Source of the DNA: Chryseobacterium sp. SORGH_AS_0447
GTDB lineage: Bacteria; Bacteroidota; Bacteroidia; Flavobacteriales; Weeksellaceae
Direction: 5' to 3'
Length of the DNA: 64,000 nt
NCBI RefSeq assembly: GCF_030818695.1
Contig: NZ_JAUTAR010000001.1
Span: forward strand, 3,776,501 to 3,840,500
Positions within the stretch are counted from its first letter, which is position 1. The number at the start of each line of letters is the position of its first letter. A program made the translations under genes and the position numbers. Shown here in pieces: positions 33,387-42,377 of this stretch. The notes beneath the pieces were generated by a model, which had not been told where the DNA came from, did no database searches, and saw only the letters and a program-made list of their open reading frames with translations.

Positions 33387-35882
33387 TCAATCCACTTTCC
33401 AGGCAATCTTTTCTTCTTCGGAATTCCAGTCTACATGGATGGTCTGGCCCGGCTTTACTTCTTCCCTTACGATCATTTTGGAAATCGGCCTTGCGAGCTG
33501 GGAACGGATGACGCCGGAAATCTGTCTTGCCCCGTATTTGCTGCTGAATCCTCCTAAAGCCAGGTTCTTCACTGCCTCATCACTGATTTGTAAGCTCATT
33601 CCAAGTCGGGTTAAGGAAGTATGTAACGATTTCAGCTGAATATTAAAAATTCTTTCCGCAATCGACTCCGTGATCGGTGCAAACGGAATGATTTCCGTAA
33701 TCCTTGCCAGAAATTCCGGTCTGAAACGTCCTGAATTCGACATAATCTGCATCAATGAGTTTGATTCCGGTATTTTCCCTTCTTCAAACTGCTTTACAAT
33801 TTCCTCGCTCCCGATATTGGAGGTAAACAGGATCAGCGCGTTGCTGAAGTCACCTTCTTTTCCAAGCTTATCATGAACTTTTCCTTCGTCCATGATCTGT
33901 AAAAAGACATCAAATACGGAGTGATGCGCTTTTTCAATTTCATCAAACAATACTACTGTATAAGGCTGCTGCCTGATTTTATTCACCAGCATTCCGCCTT
34001 CCTCGTATCCTACATATCCCGGAGGCGCTCCATACAAGAGGGCCGCGGAATGTTCTTCTTTAAATTCCGACATATCGAATCGCACCATGGCTTTTTCATC
34101 GTTGAAAAGCAGTTCTGCCATGGATTTGGCCAATTCGGTTTTTCCTGTTCCGGTAGGCCCCAGAAGGAAGAAGGAACCTATCGGCTGTCCCGGTTTATTC
34201 AGTCCGCTGCGGTTTTCAACAATGGCATCCGATAGAATTTTCAAGGCATGGTCCTGGCCCACGACCCTGTTCATCAGAAGAGATTCCATATTCAGAAGCT
34301 TTTCTTTTTCCTGCGCCTGAATTTTCCCGATGGGAATATTGGTTTTGGCAGCCATTACGGCAGCTAATTCAAGACGGTCTACTTTCTCTCTTTTTACGGA
34401 AGCATGCTGTAATAGTTCCGCATAAGTATCCTCAATGATTTTCTGAATCTGCTCAACCGGCATTGAATTATCGATCTGCGGCTGTTCACTTAACGATCCC
34501 CACAAAATGGGACTGATTTTATCACTCAGTAAGTTGTAGGTCCAGATCAGTTCATCGGCTTTATCTTTTTCTTCAAAAAATTCTTCCTTTAAAATTTCAT
34601 CATAACTCGCTTTCCAGCTTTCCAGTTCTTTCTCCGAGAGTTCATCCAGCATTTTTATGGCGGCCATCGTACGGTCCAGCAGATCAATGGCAGCGTCAGG
34701 AAGTTTTTTTCCTTTGGCGTATCTTTTTGCAAGACGTACACATTCCGGAAGGGCTGTTTTTTCCACTTCGATACCGTGGTGTTTTTTATATCCATCCAAA
34801 AGAACATCAATCATTTTAACACAGGTTTTTTCATCCGGTTCATTTACGGTCAGCACCTCAAAACGTCGGTTGAAGGCCTGCTCCGGCTCAATAATCTTCC
34901 GGTATTCTTCCTGGGTGGTTGCTCCGATAACGGTAATCTCCCCTCTTGCCAGCTCAGGTTTTAATAAATTGGCCACGTTTCCGATGCTTCCTTTCGGATC
35001 CAGCAAGGTGTGAATTTCATCAATAAAAAGAATGGCTTTTTCAATCTTTTTACATTCATTGATTACTTTTTTCAGACGGTCCTCAATTTCGCCTTTGTAA
35101 GAAGTTCCGGCTAGTAAGGCTCCGGTATCAAGCTCAAGAAGCGTCCCGTTTTTAAGCATATCAGGAACATTTCCTTTGGTGATTTCTATGGCAAAACCCT
35201 CTACCAATGCAGTCTTTCCAACGCCGGGTTCGCCGATAATGATCACATTGGGCTTGCTTCTCCTGCATAAGATCTCAACCAGCATCCTCAATTCTTTATC
35301 TCTTCCGATGATATTTTCAATTTCGCCTTTTCTGGCCTGGGCGGTCCGGTCGACGCAATAACTTTTAATCGAAGGAAAGGAATTATCCGAATAGTCCGAG
35401 CCATTTGAAAAGATAGAAGAAAATTCAGCGTTATCGGAACTTTCGTAGGGTGTATCTTTTCTGTATAAATTAAAGATCTCATGTTCCCTTAACGGCAGAG
35501 ATTTGAGCTGCTGCAGCGTAAAGGCAACCTGAGGCTTCACAATTGCTGTCAGGATACACACTGGGGTAATTTCGTCCAGTCCAAGCTTTAACCGGATATC
35601 ATCTGCCTCTTCCACAATGTCGTCTACAGAATCGTCTTCGCGTACTTCATCAGGCAAATGAGTGGTTTTGGGATAATCCTCTATACGCACATCTGCCCAT
35701 TCATAGAAATATCCCGGATCCTTATCGATGCTTTTCAGAAATTCGTTGAGCCCGATGTCTTTGTGCATTAAAGCCTGAAGGATATGTGGTGCTCCATAGG
35801 TTGCGTTATAATTCTCCTTCGCGATCGATTGTGCAATATGAAAAAGCTGTTTTACCGTCTCGTTGGTTACTAGTACTCCCAT
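33387..35882 (-). CDS. tssH: ClpV/TssH ATPase of the type VI system
   Basis: 831 residues of the ClpB/ClpV class: a Clp N-domain (VKQLFHIAQSIAKENYNATYGAPHIL), first AAA+ module (GEPGVGKTALVEG; ILFIDEIHTLLD), a shortened middle domain, and a second AAA+ module (LLGPTGTGKTELAKSMAE; VVLFDEIEKAHHSVFD). It recycles contracted sheath. The neighbourhood (hcp, vgrG, effectors) makes it ClpV rather than the general chaperone ClpB. It heads an operon with the transglycosylase, vgrG and the lipase pair. Confidence 0.92.
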   Translation of the reverse strand: MGVLVTNETVKQLFHIAQSIAKENYNATYGAPHILQALMHKDIGLNEFLKSIDKDPGYFYEWADVRIEDYPKTTHLPDEVREDDSVDDIVEEADDIRLKLGLDEITPVCILTAIVKPQVAFTLQQLKSLPLREHEIFNLYRKDTPYESSDNAEFSSIFSNGSDYSDNSFPSIKSYCVDRTAQARKGEIENIIGRDKELRMLVEILCRRSKPNVIIIGEPGVGKTALVEGFAIEITKGNVPDMLKNGTLLELDTGALLAGTSYKGEIEDRLKKVINECKKIEKAILFIDEIHTLLDPKGSIGNVANLLKPELARGEITVIGATTQEEYRKIIEPEQAFNRRFEVLTVNEPDEKTCVKMIDVLLDGYKKHHGIEVEKTALPECVRLAKRYAKGKKLPDAAIDLLDRTMAAIKMLDELSEKELESWKASYDEILKEEFFEEKDKADELIWTYNLLSDKISPILWGSLSEQPQIDNSMPVEQIQKIIEDTYAELLQHASVKREKVDRLELAAVMAAKTNIPIGKIQAQEKEKLLNMESLLMNRVVGQDHALKILSDAIVENRSGLNKPGQPIGSFFLLGPTGTGKTELAKSMAELLFNDEKAMVRFDMSEFKEEHSAALLYGAPPGYVGYEEGGMLVNKIRQQPYTVVLFDEIEKAHHSVFDVFLQIMDEGKVHDKLGKEGDFSNALILFTSNIGSEEIVKQFEEGKIPESNSLMQIMSNSGRFRPEFLARITEIIPFAPITESIAERIFNIQLKSLHTSLTRLGMSLQISDEAVKNLALGGFSSKYGARQISGVIRSQLARPISKMIVREEVKPGQTIHVDWNSEEEKIAWKVD

Positions 35883-36088
35883 TGTGTATTTTTCTCAAAT
35901 TAATATTCTGTGTGATGTTGGTGTATTCATCGGCTTTACCCGCTGAAATGCAGCAAAAATCAATCCATAACCGGCTGAGTTTTACTGTCTACTAAGATAT
36001 TGATTTTTTTAGAAAATATGAAGATATGTCTTAAGAATGTGACATACCAATATTATCCGATGCATACCATAACTTTCGCTGATGAGGT

Positions 36089-36120
36089 TAAAAAAAGACC
36101 GTCTTACAGGGACAGTCTTT
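36089..36120 (-). terminator. Terminator of hcp1
   Basis: On the minus strand AAAGACTGTC, a 9-base loop, GACGGTCTTT followed by a T run; one mismatched pair. It lies 33 bases after the hcp1 stop. Confidence 0.75.
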
Positions 36121-36152
36121 GTTATACTATGTTATTTATACGCAATCCGTTT

Positions 36153-36557
36153 TTATGCTGACGGCCACAGACCTTCGTAAGCCGAATTACCATAATTGAT
36201 TGTTTCCGCGCTTACCACGAAGCTGATGAGCATGCTGTTGTCATCCACCGCGTCGAATTCCACTTCGTGCTGGATAACGTAGCCGTTTTCCCAGGAAAGG
36301 GTAATAAGGGTACCTTCTTCGTGAGATTTATTGAAGGTAACTTCACCTGTTGTAGGCTTGTATTTTCCGTTCAGTAAGCTTTCCAGAATGTCTGATTTTT
36401 CAGTAGCTTCTACGGTAAGCTTGATCAGTGCATTGGATGGGTCTGATGCTACTCTACCGGAAACGTCCGTAGATCGTGATACGCTGTAGTTCAGCTTTAA
36501 TAATTTCTGACCCTCTCCACCGTTGAATTTTAAGATTCCTCTTGAATTTGCTGCCAT
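36153..36557 (-). CDS. tssD: Hcp tube protein (TssD), copy 1
   Basis: 134 residues, paralogue of the Hcp at 26887, with the same start (MAANSRGILKFNGGEGQ) and core (KLTVEATEKSDILESLLNGKYKPTTGE). It differs chiefly in the last third (SWENGYVIQHEVEFD, NYGNSAYEGLWPSA). It is transcribed alone between its own promoter and terminator. Having two Hcp genes suggests cargo-specific tubes or dosage. Confidence 0.93.
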   Translation of the reverse strand: MAANSRGILKFNGGEGQKLLKLNYSVSRSTDVSGRVASDPSNALIKLTVEATEKSDILESLLNGKYKPTTGEVTFNKSHEEGTLITLSWENGYVIQHEVEFDAVDDNSMLISFVVSAETINYGNSAYEGLWPSA

Positions 36558-36609
36558 GATTTGTAAATTTTAATCGTTAATAATATTTTGTGATTCGGTG
36601 ATTGTTATA

Positions 36610-36617
36610 CAAAGATA
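36610..36617 (-). promoter_or_regulatory. -7 promoter box of hcp1
   Basis: Minus-strand TATCTTTG, identical to the box before hcp2, 52 bases before the ATG. Confidence 0.6.
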
Positions 36618-36664
36618 AAACGGCGGATATTTTTCTGAAAATTTTTAATTCTGAATTTTAATTT

Positions 36665-36703
36665 TTGTCGTAATTCTACGATTTGATGTCGTAATTCTAC
36701 GAT
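36665..36703 (-). promoter_or_regulatory. Paired palindromic operator upstream of hcp1
   Basis: Plus-strand units TTGTCGTAATTCTACGAT (36665-36682) and ATGTCGTAATTCTACGAT (36686-36703), 17 of 18 alike, each containing TCGTA-ATTC-TACGA. The repeat is 21 bases and the near edge is 47 bases from the -7 box, both exactly as at hcp2. Confidence 0.8.
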
Positions 36704-36746
36704 ATTAGATTTAATATTTCCTTAATATCCTTTGATACAAAAGGGT

Positions 36747-37436
36747 TTAGGTAAGGTGTTTTATTGTAAGAAAACTGGTATTTTTAACACCAAAAAGGGA
36801 TATATGGTACCGGATTTCAGTCTCTTTAACCATACCGGAATCTGAATCTACCGTATATTTCCCGGTAAAATTCCGGTCTTCTTCCGGCTGATCAATCGTC
36901 TGAAGAAGAATTATTTCCCGATCATAATCCGGGCTTTCCACCCGCTGCTGAACATCGATCTGAATGTTTTCTTCACCAATCGACTGTTTAAGAAATGATT
37001 TTCCGTTGGCAAAGCCGTTTCTAAGAGCTGCAAAATAGGTTTTAATAAAGGTATCTTCTTTCATGCGGCGGCTGAACAGGCGTTGGTCCAGCACAGCTGT
37101 TTCAAATTCATCAAGATAAATTTTTGCATAAGGATCCGGGAAAAGATCGGTCAGCCTTTCTTTTATGTTATTAAAATTCCTAATGGTTTCCTGTGGTAAT
37201 ACTATCTGTATAACATTGCCTTTACAGTCGGTTTTTACTTCAACCGGATTCAGGGAACGGATCGATTCTGCAGCGAGATCAGCCATCATGCTGCCGTTCC
37301 CTTCTGAAAAATTATTTTTAAAAATCTGAAAAATGTGATCGTTTTCTTCTTTTCGAAGCCATTTCAGCGAAACGGTATACGTAAGGGTATTGCTTTTTTC
37401 TTCCAGTCCGTTATCTTCGGTTTCTTTACTGACCAC
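36747..37436 (-). CDS. C-terminal part of a frameshifted LysM-domain T6SS protein
   Basis: 229 residues from a GTG, but the frame is open upstream to about 37553 without any ATG, and translates there as NSRNDAPFKHPKLNPEIPF, which reads as the natural continuation of the LysM protein ending at 37498. Removing one A from the AAA at 37522-37524 joins them into one 320-residue protein. This part has the pattern TLTYTVSLKWLRKEEN, CKGNVIQIVLPQETIRNFNNIKERL, DEFETAVLD, shared in outline with the adaptor-like protein at 23666. No catalytic motif is seen. A role in loading effectors is inference. Confidence 0.6.
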   Translation of the reverse strand: MVSKETEDNGLEEKSNTLTYTVSLKWLRKEENDHIFQIFKNNFSEGNGSMMADLAAESIRSLNPVEVKTDCKGNVIQIVLPQETIRNFNNIKERLTDLFPDPYAKIYLDEFETAVLDQRLFSRRMKEDTFIKTYFAALRNGFANGKSFLKQSIGEENIQIDVQQRVESPDYDREIILLQTIDQPEEDRNFTGKYTVDSDSGMVKETEIRYHISLFGVKNTSFLTIKHLT

Positions 37437-37497
37437 AGAAAATATCCTGCTGAAATTTTCAGGATGAAAGGGAATCTCCGGATTTAACTTAGGGTGT

Positions 37498-37710
37498 TTA
37501 AAAGGAGCATCGTTCCGGCTGTTTGTATTCCCTGATTTTAGCGATACTGGGAATCAAAAGTTTTCTGCCCGGAATAAGAGCATCGCGGATAACGTCTTCC
37601 CTTGCACAATGCGCATTGTGAAATTCTTTAAGGTATTTTGGGTTTTCGAGATGAATTTCTTCAGATATGCTTTCCAGTGTTTCTCCGGAAAGGATAAAAT
37701 GAATGGTCAT
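37498..37710 (-). CDS. LysM-domain protein, N-terminal part (frameshifted)
   Basis: 70 residues from the ATG at 37710 (the frame extends to a TTG at 37731). It is a single LysM fold: IHFILSGETLESISEEIHLENPKYLKEFH, then DALIPGRKLLIPSIAKI. There is no signal peptide, so in the cytoplasm LysM would serve as a protein-docking module as in phage and type VI tails. The last residues (YKQPERCSF) are off-frame compared with the open frame that follows, so the gene is probably broken or shifted relative to a 320-residue ancestor. Confidence 0.7.
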   Translation of the reverse strand: MTIHFILSGETLESISEEIHLENPKYLKEFHNAHCAREDVIRDALIPGRKLLIPSIAKIREYKQPERCSF

Positions 37711-37941
37711 ATTATTTTTGTTTTGGCTCAACCTAATTTAGAGCAAAATTTTCACTTCGCAAAATTGTTTTGCCTTTGTCAAGTCATTGCTTTTTAATTT
37801 TTTCTCAAGGTCTACATTGTTTTACAAGAATTTTATTTTGTCCGCAATAGCATTTTGCTCAGCAAAAGTTAATGGCAAAGATTGCTGTGAAAAATCATAA
37901 CAAAAACGTTACAAAGGCAATAATTCGGATTAAAAAACAGC

Positions 37942-38469
37942 TTATTTACTTTTTGTAAATTCCAGGTATTTGTCGCCGCATTGGGTAAAATGGTCAAATT
38001 CATTCATTGCGTTTCCATAATTCTGGATGATGATCTTATCGCCTTCATACAGGCCTCCGATTTCGCCCATGGCAATTTCAGTGATTTCTCCTGTTTTTTC
38101 ATCTGTTTCGGTGGATACATTGCCGGCAGCTATTATTTTTCCTTTGTCCAGAATTTTAAAGGTGGGCTTACCTTCCGTATTTTTAAGCTCAATTGAAAAC
38201 CTTCCGCCATCGCAGGTTGCGGCCACAAATTTACCTTCTATCGTATTTTTGGACACTTCGGCTTTCACTATTGTGGAGTCCGAACTTTTTTTATTTTCAT
38301 CAGAAGTTTCGGGCAATATGGTTTTTACGGAATCCTGATCTTTATTTGAAGGTTGTGTAACAACAGAAGAATCCGTACTGCTTCGCTTAGATTTTGATTC
38401 GTTTTTTTTACACGAAACCACGGAAAGTAAGGTTAAAAAACACAGACCCATAAGTTTTTTTCTGATCAT
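37942..38469 (-). CDS. Small lipoprotein in the T6SS locus
   Basis: 175 residues with a lipobox at LLSVVSC (Cys20), a Ser/Lys/Asp-rich linker and a compact domain (EGKFVAATCDGGRFSIELKN, EMGEIGGLYEGDKIIIQNYG, FDHFTQCGDKYLEF) with two Cys that may pair. It could be a second periplasmic immunity protein or a TssQ-like structural lipoprotein. Sequence does not decide, and it is spaced about 130 bases from the lipoprotein upstream. Confidence 0.6.
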   Translation of the reverse strand: MIRKKLMGLCFLTLLSVVSCKKNESKSKRSSTDSSVVTQPSNKDQDSVKTILPETSDENKKSSDSTIVKAEVSKNTIEGKFVAATCDGGRFSIELKNTEGKPTFKILDKGKIIAAGNVSTETDEKTGEITEIAMGEIGGLYEGDKIIIQNYGNAMNEFDHFTQCGDKYLEFTKSK

Positions 38470-38603
38470 ACAATTGCTTTTGAATTTGATTGTCTGATCA
38501 AAAATACCATAAATTTTAATCCGAAAATATTTTTTGTTTTAAATTTAATATCGGATTAAATCCTTGTTTTTATTCAACAAAATATTGAATTTGAATTTTT
38601 GGA

Positions 38604-39419
38604 TCAATTAGCATTGTACATCACGGTTCTCTTCACATTATTTCCTTGTTGCTGAAGAATCACATCAGTAATACCTCCGGCATATCCCATCTCAATGCTT
38701 ACTTTACCGGCAGCAATTTGAAAATCAATATTCATTAATCCATTTTGATTGACTTCAATGGATGTATTTTTTTGAGGCAATTTCTTTGGAAGATATTTTG
38801 AATCTTTTACTGCACTTTGATCGATTAGATCTTTGTACGCCGCTAACAGCGTTGTTGAGGATAAAATACATTCCTGCCCCGATGCCATCTCGCCGGAAAT
38901 TTCTTTACAGGAAATATCCGCTTTTCGCTGAACAGACTTAGCTGTTTTCAGACTACATAGTTCAGAAAGTGAATGACGGGTAAAAATACTTTTATCATAG
39001 TTCAGAGTAACCGGTGACTCGGGATCCGCCGTAATGTCATAGAGCTTTTTACTTTCAGGAATAAATTCCAGCCAAGCTACAGTGTTCTCAACGGTACGCA
39101 GCTCCCCTGTTCGATCCGAAGTCTCTTTTGCATATACTTCAATGGTAATTTTATCCGCTGAAATACTTTCACTTCTTACATTTACTTCCTTAAACTTTTT
39201 TAAGGCTTTCAGATTGCTGGATAAGATAAGTTCTTTCAGGAGATCCTGACAGGAATATTTTTCATTTTTCTGAGGCTTGGTATTCGGTTGTAACGCCGTA
39301 TCTACTTTTGCCAGCATTTGCTGCTGAGGTTGCGGCTGAGTTTTGTTACAACCTGATAATAGTATTAAAGAACAGAATACTGCTAATTTTACTATATAAG
39401 TATTTATTATATTTTTCAT
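38604..39419 (-). CDS. Lipoprotein, candidate immunity to the M23 effector
   Basis: A 271-residue lipoprotein with lipobox LLSGC (Cys24) and a Gln-rich linker (QPQPQQQ). The mature part contains paired Cys (SCQDLLKELILS..., SLSELCSLK, ISCKEISGEMASGQECILS) and no recognised domain. It starts two bases after the stop of the M23 effector gene. A periplasmic lipoprotein directly downstream of a wall-degrading effector is the standard immunity arrangement. Confidence 0.72.
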   Translation of the reverse strand: MKNIINTYIVKLAVFCSLILLSGCNKTQPQPQQQMLAKVDTALQPNTKPQKNEKYSCQDLLKELILSSNLKALKKFKEVNVRSESISADKITIEVYAKETSDRTGELRTVENTVAWLEFIPESKKLYDITADPESPVTLNYDKSIFTRHSLSELCSLKTAKSVQRKADISCKEISGEMASGQECILSSTTLLAAYKDLIDQSAVKDSKYLPKKLPQKNTSIEVNQNGLMNIDFQIAAGKVSIEMGYAGGITDVILQQQGNNVKRTVMYNAN

Positions 39420-39421
39420 AG

Positions 39422-42355
39422 CTAGTCAGGTGCGATTTCGTTTATGAATCTTGCTCTGATATTTTGTAAAGAAGTACGATACGAAGTTTGTGCCGTTGTA
39501 TCTGAAGCATTGAACCATCTTGCATAATTTCCGTTATGTTTAATAATATATTTTGCTTTATACTGCATTCCTGAAAGTACTGAGGGCAGCTTTACAAATT
39601 CTTTTTTTCTATCGGTCACCTGAGCATTACCGCCCGCACCGCTAAGTCCTTTTCCTTCGAAAGCACTCCAGGTACCTACCGGCTGTTCTGTAAAGAGATT
39701 CTGATCCCATCCGTAATAAGGTGCATCTCCAAAGACTTCCATACCACCAGTTCCGCAATGCTGATATTGTTTGGACTTGAAATGGCTTGTTTCTAAACGA
39801 TACATCTTTTCAACTATCGTTACAAGCTGCTTACCGGTAACTTCGACTTCTTTATCTGAGCCTTCCCATTTCCAATTCCATTTGCTGTCTTTGTAAGCAT
39901 TATAGAGATCCTGAATTGCTTTCTTACCATCTTCTACAGTAAACAGCTCGCCATCACCGAGATCTTCTCCGAATGTATTCTTATATCCTTCTTCCAGAAT
40001 GTCTAACGGATCCAAGAGATCTCCTCTTCTTTTGTATTTGTTGTCTCCTGAAAGGATATGGTTTTTATCCATATCGAATCCTAAAGATCCTGAATAATGC
40101 TCAAAATGGATCATGTAGATCGTTTGGCCGGCAATAACCGTGATCCCTTGCAGATGACCTGTTACCCCAAGCTTCTGTCCTTGGGTTACTTTATCTCCCT
40201 CTTTCACCAATTTGGTACCGGGATCTACTTCTCCATAATTTATTATAAATTCCCTGCCGTCGTTCGTAGTATGATGCACGGCAATATAATCGGTTTGCGC
40301 ATAAAAAGGGGCTGTTTTAAGCACTACTCCGTCTGCAATGGAAACGACTGTAGTTTTAGGCAGGGTATACAGATCTCTTCCGGCATGCTTTCTCCGCCCA
40401 CTGCTCCTGTTGGAGTTGAAAGTAGTCATATTGCTTCCCTGATCTGCAGCCCAGTAGTAATTTTTACCCCAGGTCTTTTCTTCATCATTTTCAGGTTTCA
40501 CCAGCAGCGGGAAAATAACAGGCTTGGTTTTGGTAATGATAAAGTAGGCTCCGTCTTTTTTCAGAAAGTCACCGGTATGTTTTTTTATATCTCCCTTGCA
40601 TTCTGCTTTTAACCAAATATATTCGGTAACATTTTTATAAACATCAAAAGTTACCTGCTCATTTTTACCATAAGCATCTTTCGTTAAAGCCTTTGCAATA
40701 GTTTCAATTCTCGTGATCTTTTTTTGAGTTGCCAATTCAGATTTTATTTTATCCGCAATGGTTTTTGCTACATCCCGCTTTTGTTTATCCGTAGCAGTAG
40801 CATTATTTCCCCCGAAAATATAGGTATGGCTGCCATCTTTCACCCCATTTAATTTTTCTCTCCATTCGGCAAGCTTTTCATCCGCTTTAGGTCTGAGTTT
40901 AATTTTAATTTTTGCCGTATTTTTCTGCACCACAGCCTTAAGGACCGTTATTTCATTCCCATTTTCTTTAGCTTCCAAAACCGTCAGATCAGCATCTTTC
41001 GCTACAAATAACGCATCCTTTTCTTTTATATTGATGGTCACCTCTTTCCCATCAAGCAAATAAGTTTTAGCAACTACATATACTTCTTCACCAATCGGAA
41101 CACTGTTTATTTTCACAAATTCAGGACCGAGCTTAAATAAATTAATTTGCAATACTTCATCTTTCTTATAAGAATTTTTGGTAAGTGTGCTTTTAATATT
41201 ATCCAGCTTAGTATATTTTTTTTCTGCTTTCACTGCCGGATCTATCTTTGATTTGATAATGGCAGCAATTTTATCTTTATCAATATTGTTATTATCGCTT
41301 TTAAATTTATACTCGTGTTGTCCGGCCGTTTCATCTGTCTGTATAGTAAACTCTTCCTTAGCAAAAAACACATCGATAACTCCTTCTGTTCTTGTACCTT
41401 CCACCACACTCGTCGTTTTCCCTTCCGGTTTAGGCGAAGTTGCTTTCTTATCCGGTTTTACAGTGCCCTTGGATTCGGCCCAGTCCCAGAGCTCGTTCCA
41501 TTTGTTTCTTACACTTTCGGTGATGGAATCGATGATGCCGCTTTCTTCTTTTTGGGAAGCAGGTTTGGCGGCGGCAGGTGAACCGGCTGCTTTAGGCGGT
41601 GTTTTTGAAGCAGGGGCCGGAGCGTTACCTTTCGTCGGAGCAGCTGATTGGGGCTGCTGCACCGGAGGTTTATAATCAGGATTTTTAACGGATCTGTTAT
41701 CGGAAGCGTGTTTTTTATCTTTATAATATTCTACGGTAACATAAAACTCCAGTTCTTTAGGATCTCTTTCGCCCTGTGCCGCTTTCTGCATCAGGGCTTT
41801 TGTCAGAACAAATTCAGCCGTAGCTGTTCCTGTTCTGCCGACGACTGCCTGCTTGCTGTCCACAAATTTATTTTTGCTGTTGTGGCCTTCACCGGCAGCA
41901 TCGTCTTCCCAAAGGGTAAAAAGCAGCTTTTCGCCGGTAAGATTTACGCAATGCGCTAAGGCCACCATTTTTTCGGTATAACTGAAAACCGTTCCTGGAG
42001 AATCGTCTACATACCGGAGTTCTACTTTATTGATCTTTGGGATACCTGCAGGCTGCGGTGTAATATCAAGGGTTGTAGGGCCGCTCCCTTCCGGCTCATG
42101 AAGATAGGCTTCCAGGCGGTAGGTATTTTTTGCCGCCACTTCGCCGAAAGTGAAACTGCCGTCGCGCGTTTTTTTGATGTTTGTTGTCGTAAAACTTCCG
42201 TCGGAACGCTTTTTAAAAAGTTCCCATGTTACTGCAGCAGGATTTCTCTCATCGGCCGGTGTAGAAGGATACCAGTCGGTGACCATATAGGTCGTTTTTT
42301 CTCCTACTTTCGGGGCAGGATTTCCTGAGATTTTTGAAACTCCTTTTTTAGACAT
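39422..42355 (-). CDS. T6SS peptidoglycan effector with M23 peptidase and C-terminal lysozyme-like region
   Basis: 977 residues, no signal peptide. Residues 1-220 are beta-rich Ig-like modules, about 225-300 a Pro/Ala/Lys linker, and about 310-640 two related repeats (KDKIAAIIKSKIDP...YTKLDNIKSTLTKNSYKKDEVLQINLF; KRDVAKTIADKIKSE...ITRIETIAKALTKDAYGKNEQVTFDVY). About 650-760 is an M23 endopeptidase with metal ligands in RKHAGRDLY and MIHFEHYSG. A C-terminal region (about 800-977: MYRLETSHFKSKQYQHCGTGG, PYYGWDQNLF) looks like a second wall-binding or glycan-cutting domain. It follows a PAAR-like gene and precedes a lipoprotein, so it is a delivered wall hydrolase. Confidence 0.85.
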   Translation of the reverse strand: MSKKGVSKISGNPAPKVGEKTTYMVTDWYPSTPADERNPAAVTWELFKKRSDGSFTTTNIKKTRDGSFTFGEVAAKNTYRLEAYLHEPEGSGPTTLDITPQPAGIPKINKVELRYVDDSPGTVFSYTEKMVALAHCVNLTGEKLLFTLWEDDAAGEGHNSKNKFVDSKQAVVGRTGTATAEFVLTKALMQKAAQGERDPKELEFYVTVEYYKDKKHASDNRSVKNPDYKPPVQQPQSAAPTKGNAPAPASKTPPKAAGSPAAAKPASQKEESGIIDSITESVRNKWNELWDWAESKGTVKPDKKATSPKPEGKTTSVVEGTRTEGVIDVFFAKEEFTIQTDETAGQHEYKFKSDNNNIDKDKIAAIIKSKIDPAVKAEKKYTKLDNIKSTLTKNSYKKDEVLQINLFKLGPEFVKINSVPIGEEVYVVAKTYLLDGKEVTINIKEKDALFVAKDADLTVLEAKENGNEITVLKAVVQKNTAKIKIKLRPKADEKLAEWREKLNGVKDGSHTYIFGGNNATATDKQKRDVAKTIADKIKSELATQKKITRIETIAKALTKDAYGKNEQVTFDVYKNVTEYIWLKAECKGDIKKHTGDFLKKDGAYFIITKTKPVIFPLLVKPENDEEKTWGKNYYWAADQGSNMTTFNSNRSSGRRKHAGRDLYTLPKTTVVSIADGVVLKTAPFYAQTDYIAVHHTTNDGREFIINYGEVDPGTKLVKEGDKVTQGQKLGVTGHLQGITVIAGQTIYMIHFEHYSGSLGFDMDKNHILSGDNKYKRRGDLLDPLDILEEGYKNTFGEDLGDGELFTVEDGKKAIQDLYNAYKDSKWNWKWEGSDKEVEVTGKQLVTIVEKMYRLETSHFKSKQYQHCGTGGMEVFGDAPYYGWDQNLFTEQPVGTWSAFEGKGLSGAGGNAQVTDRKKEFVKLPSVLSGMQYKAKYIIKHNGNYARWFNASDTTAQTSYRTSLQNIRARFINEIAPD

Positions 42356-42377
42356 AGCAGTGTTTTTTTTAAATTAA

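Noticed and set aside
33387..35882. Assignment as the general chaperone ClpB
   Set aside because: The middle domain is short and divergent, and the gene is embedded between hcp1 and vgrG; ClpV fits better.
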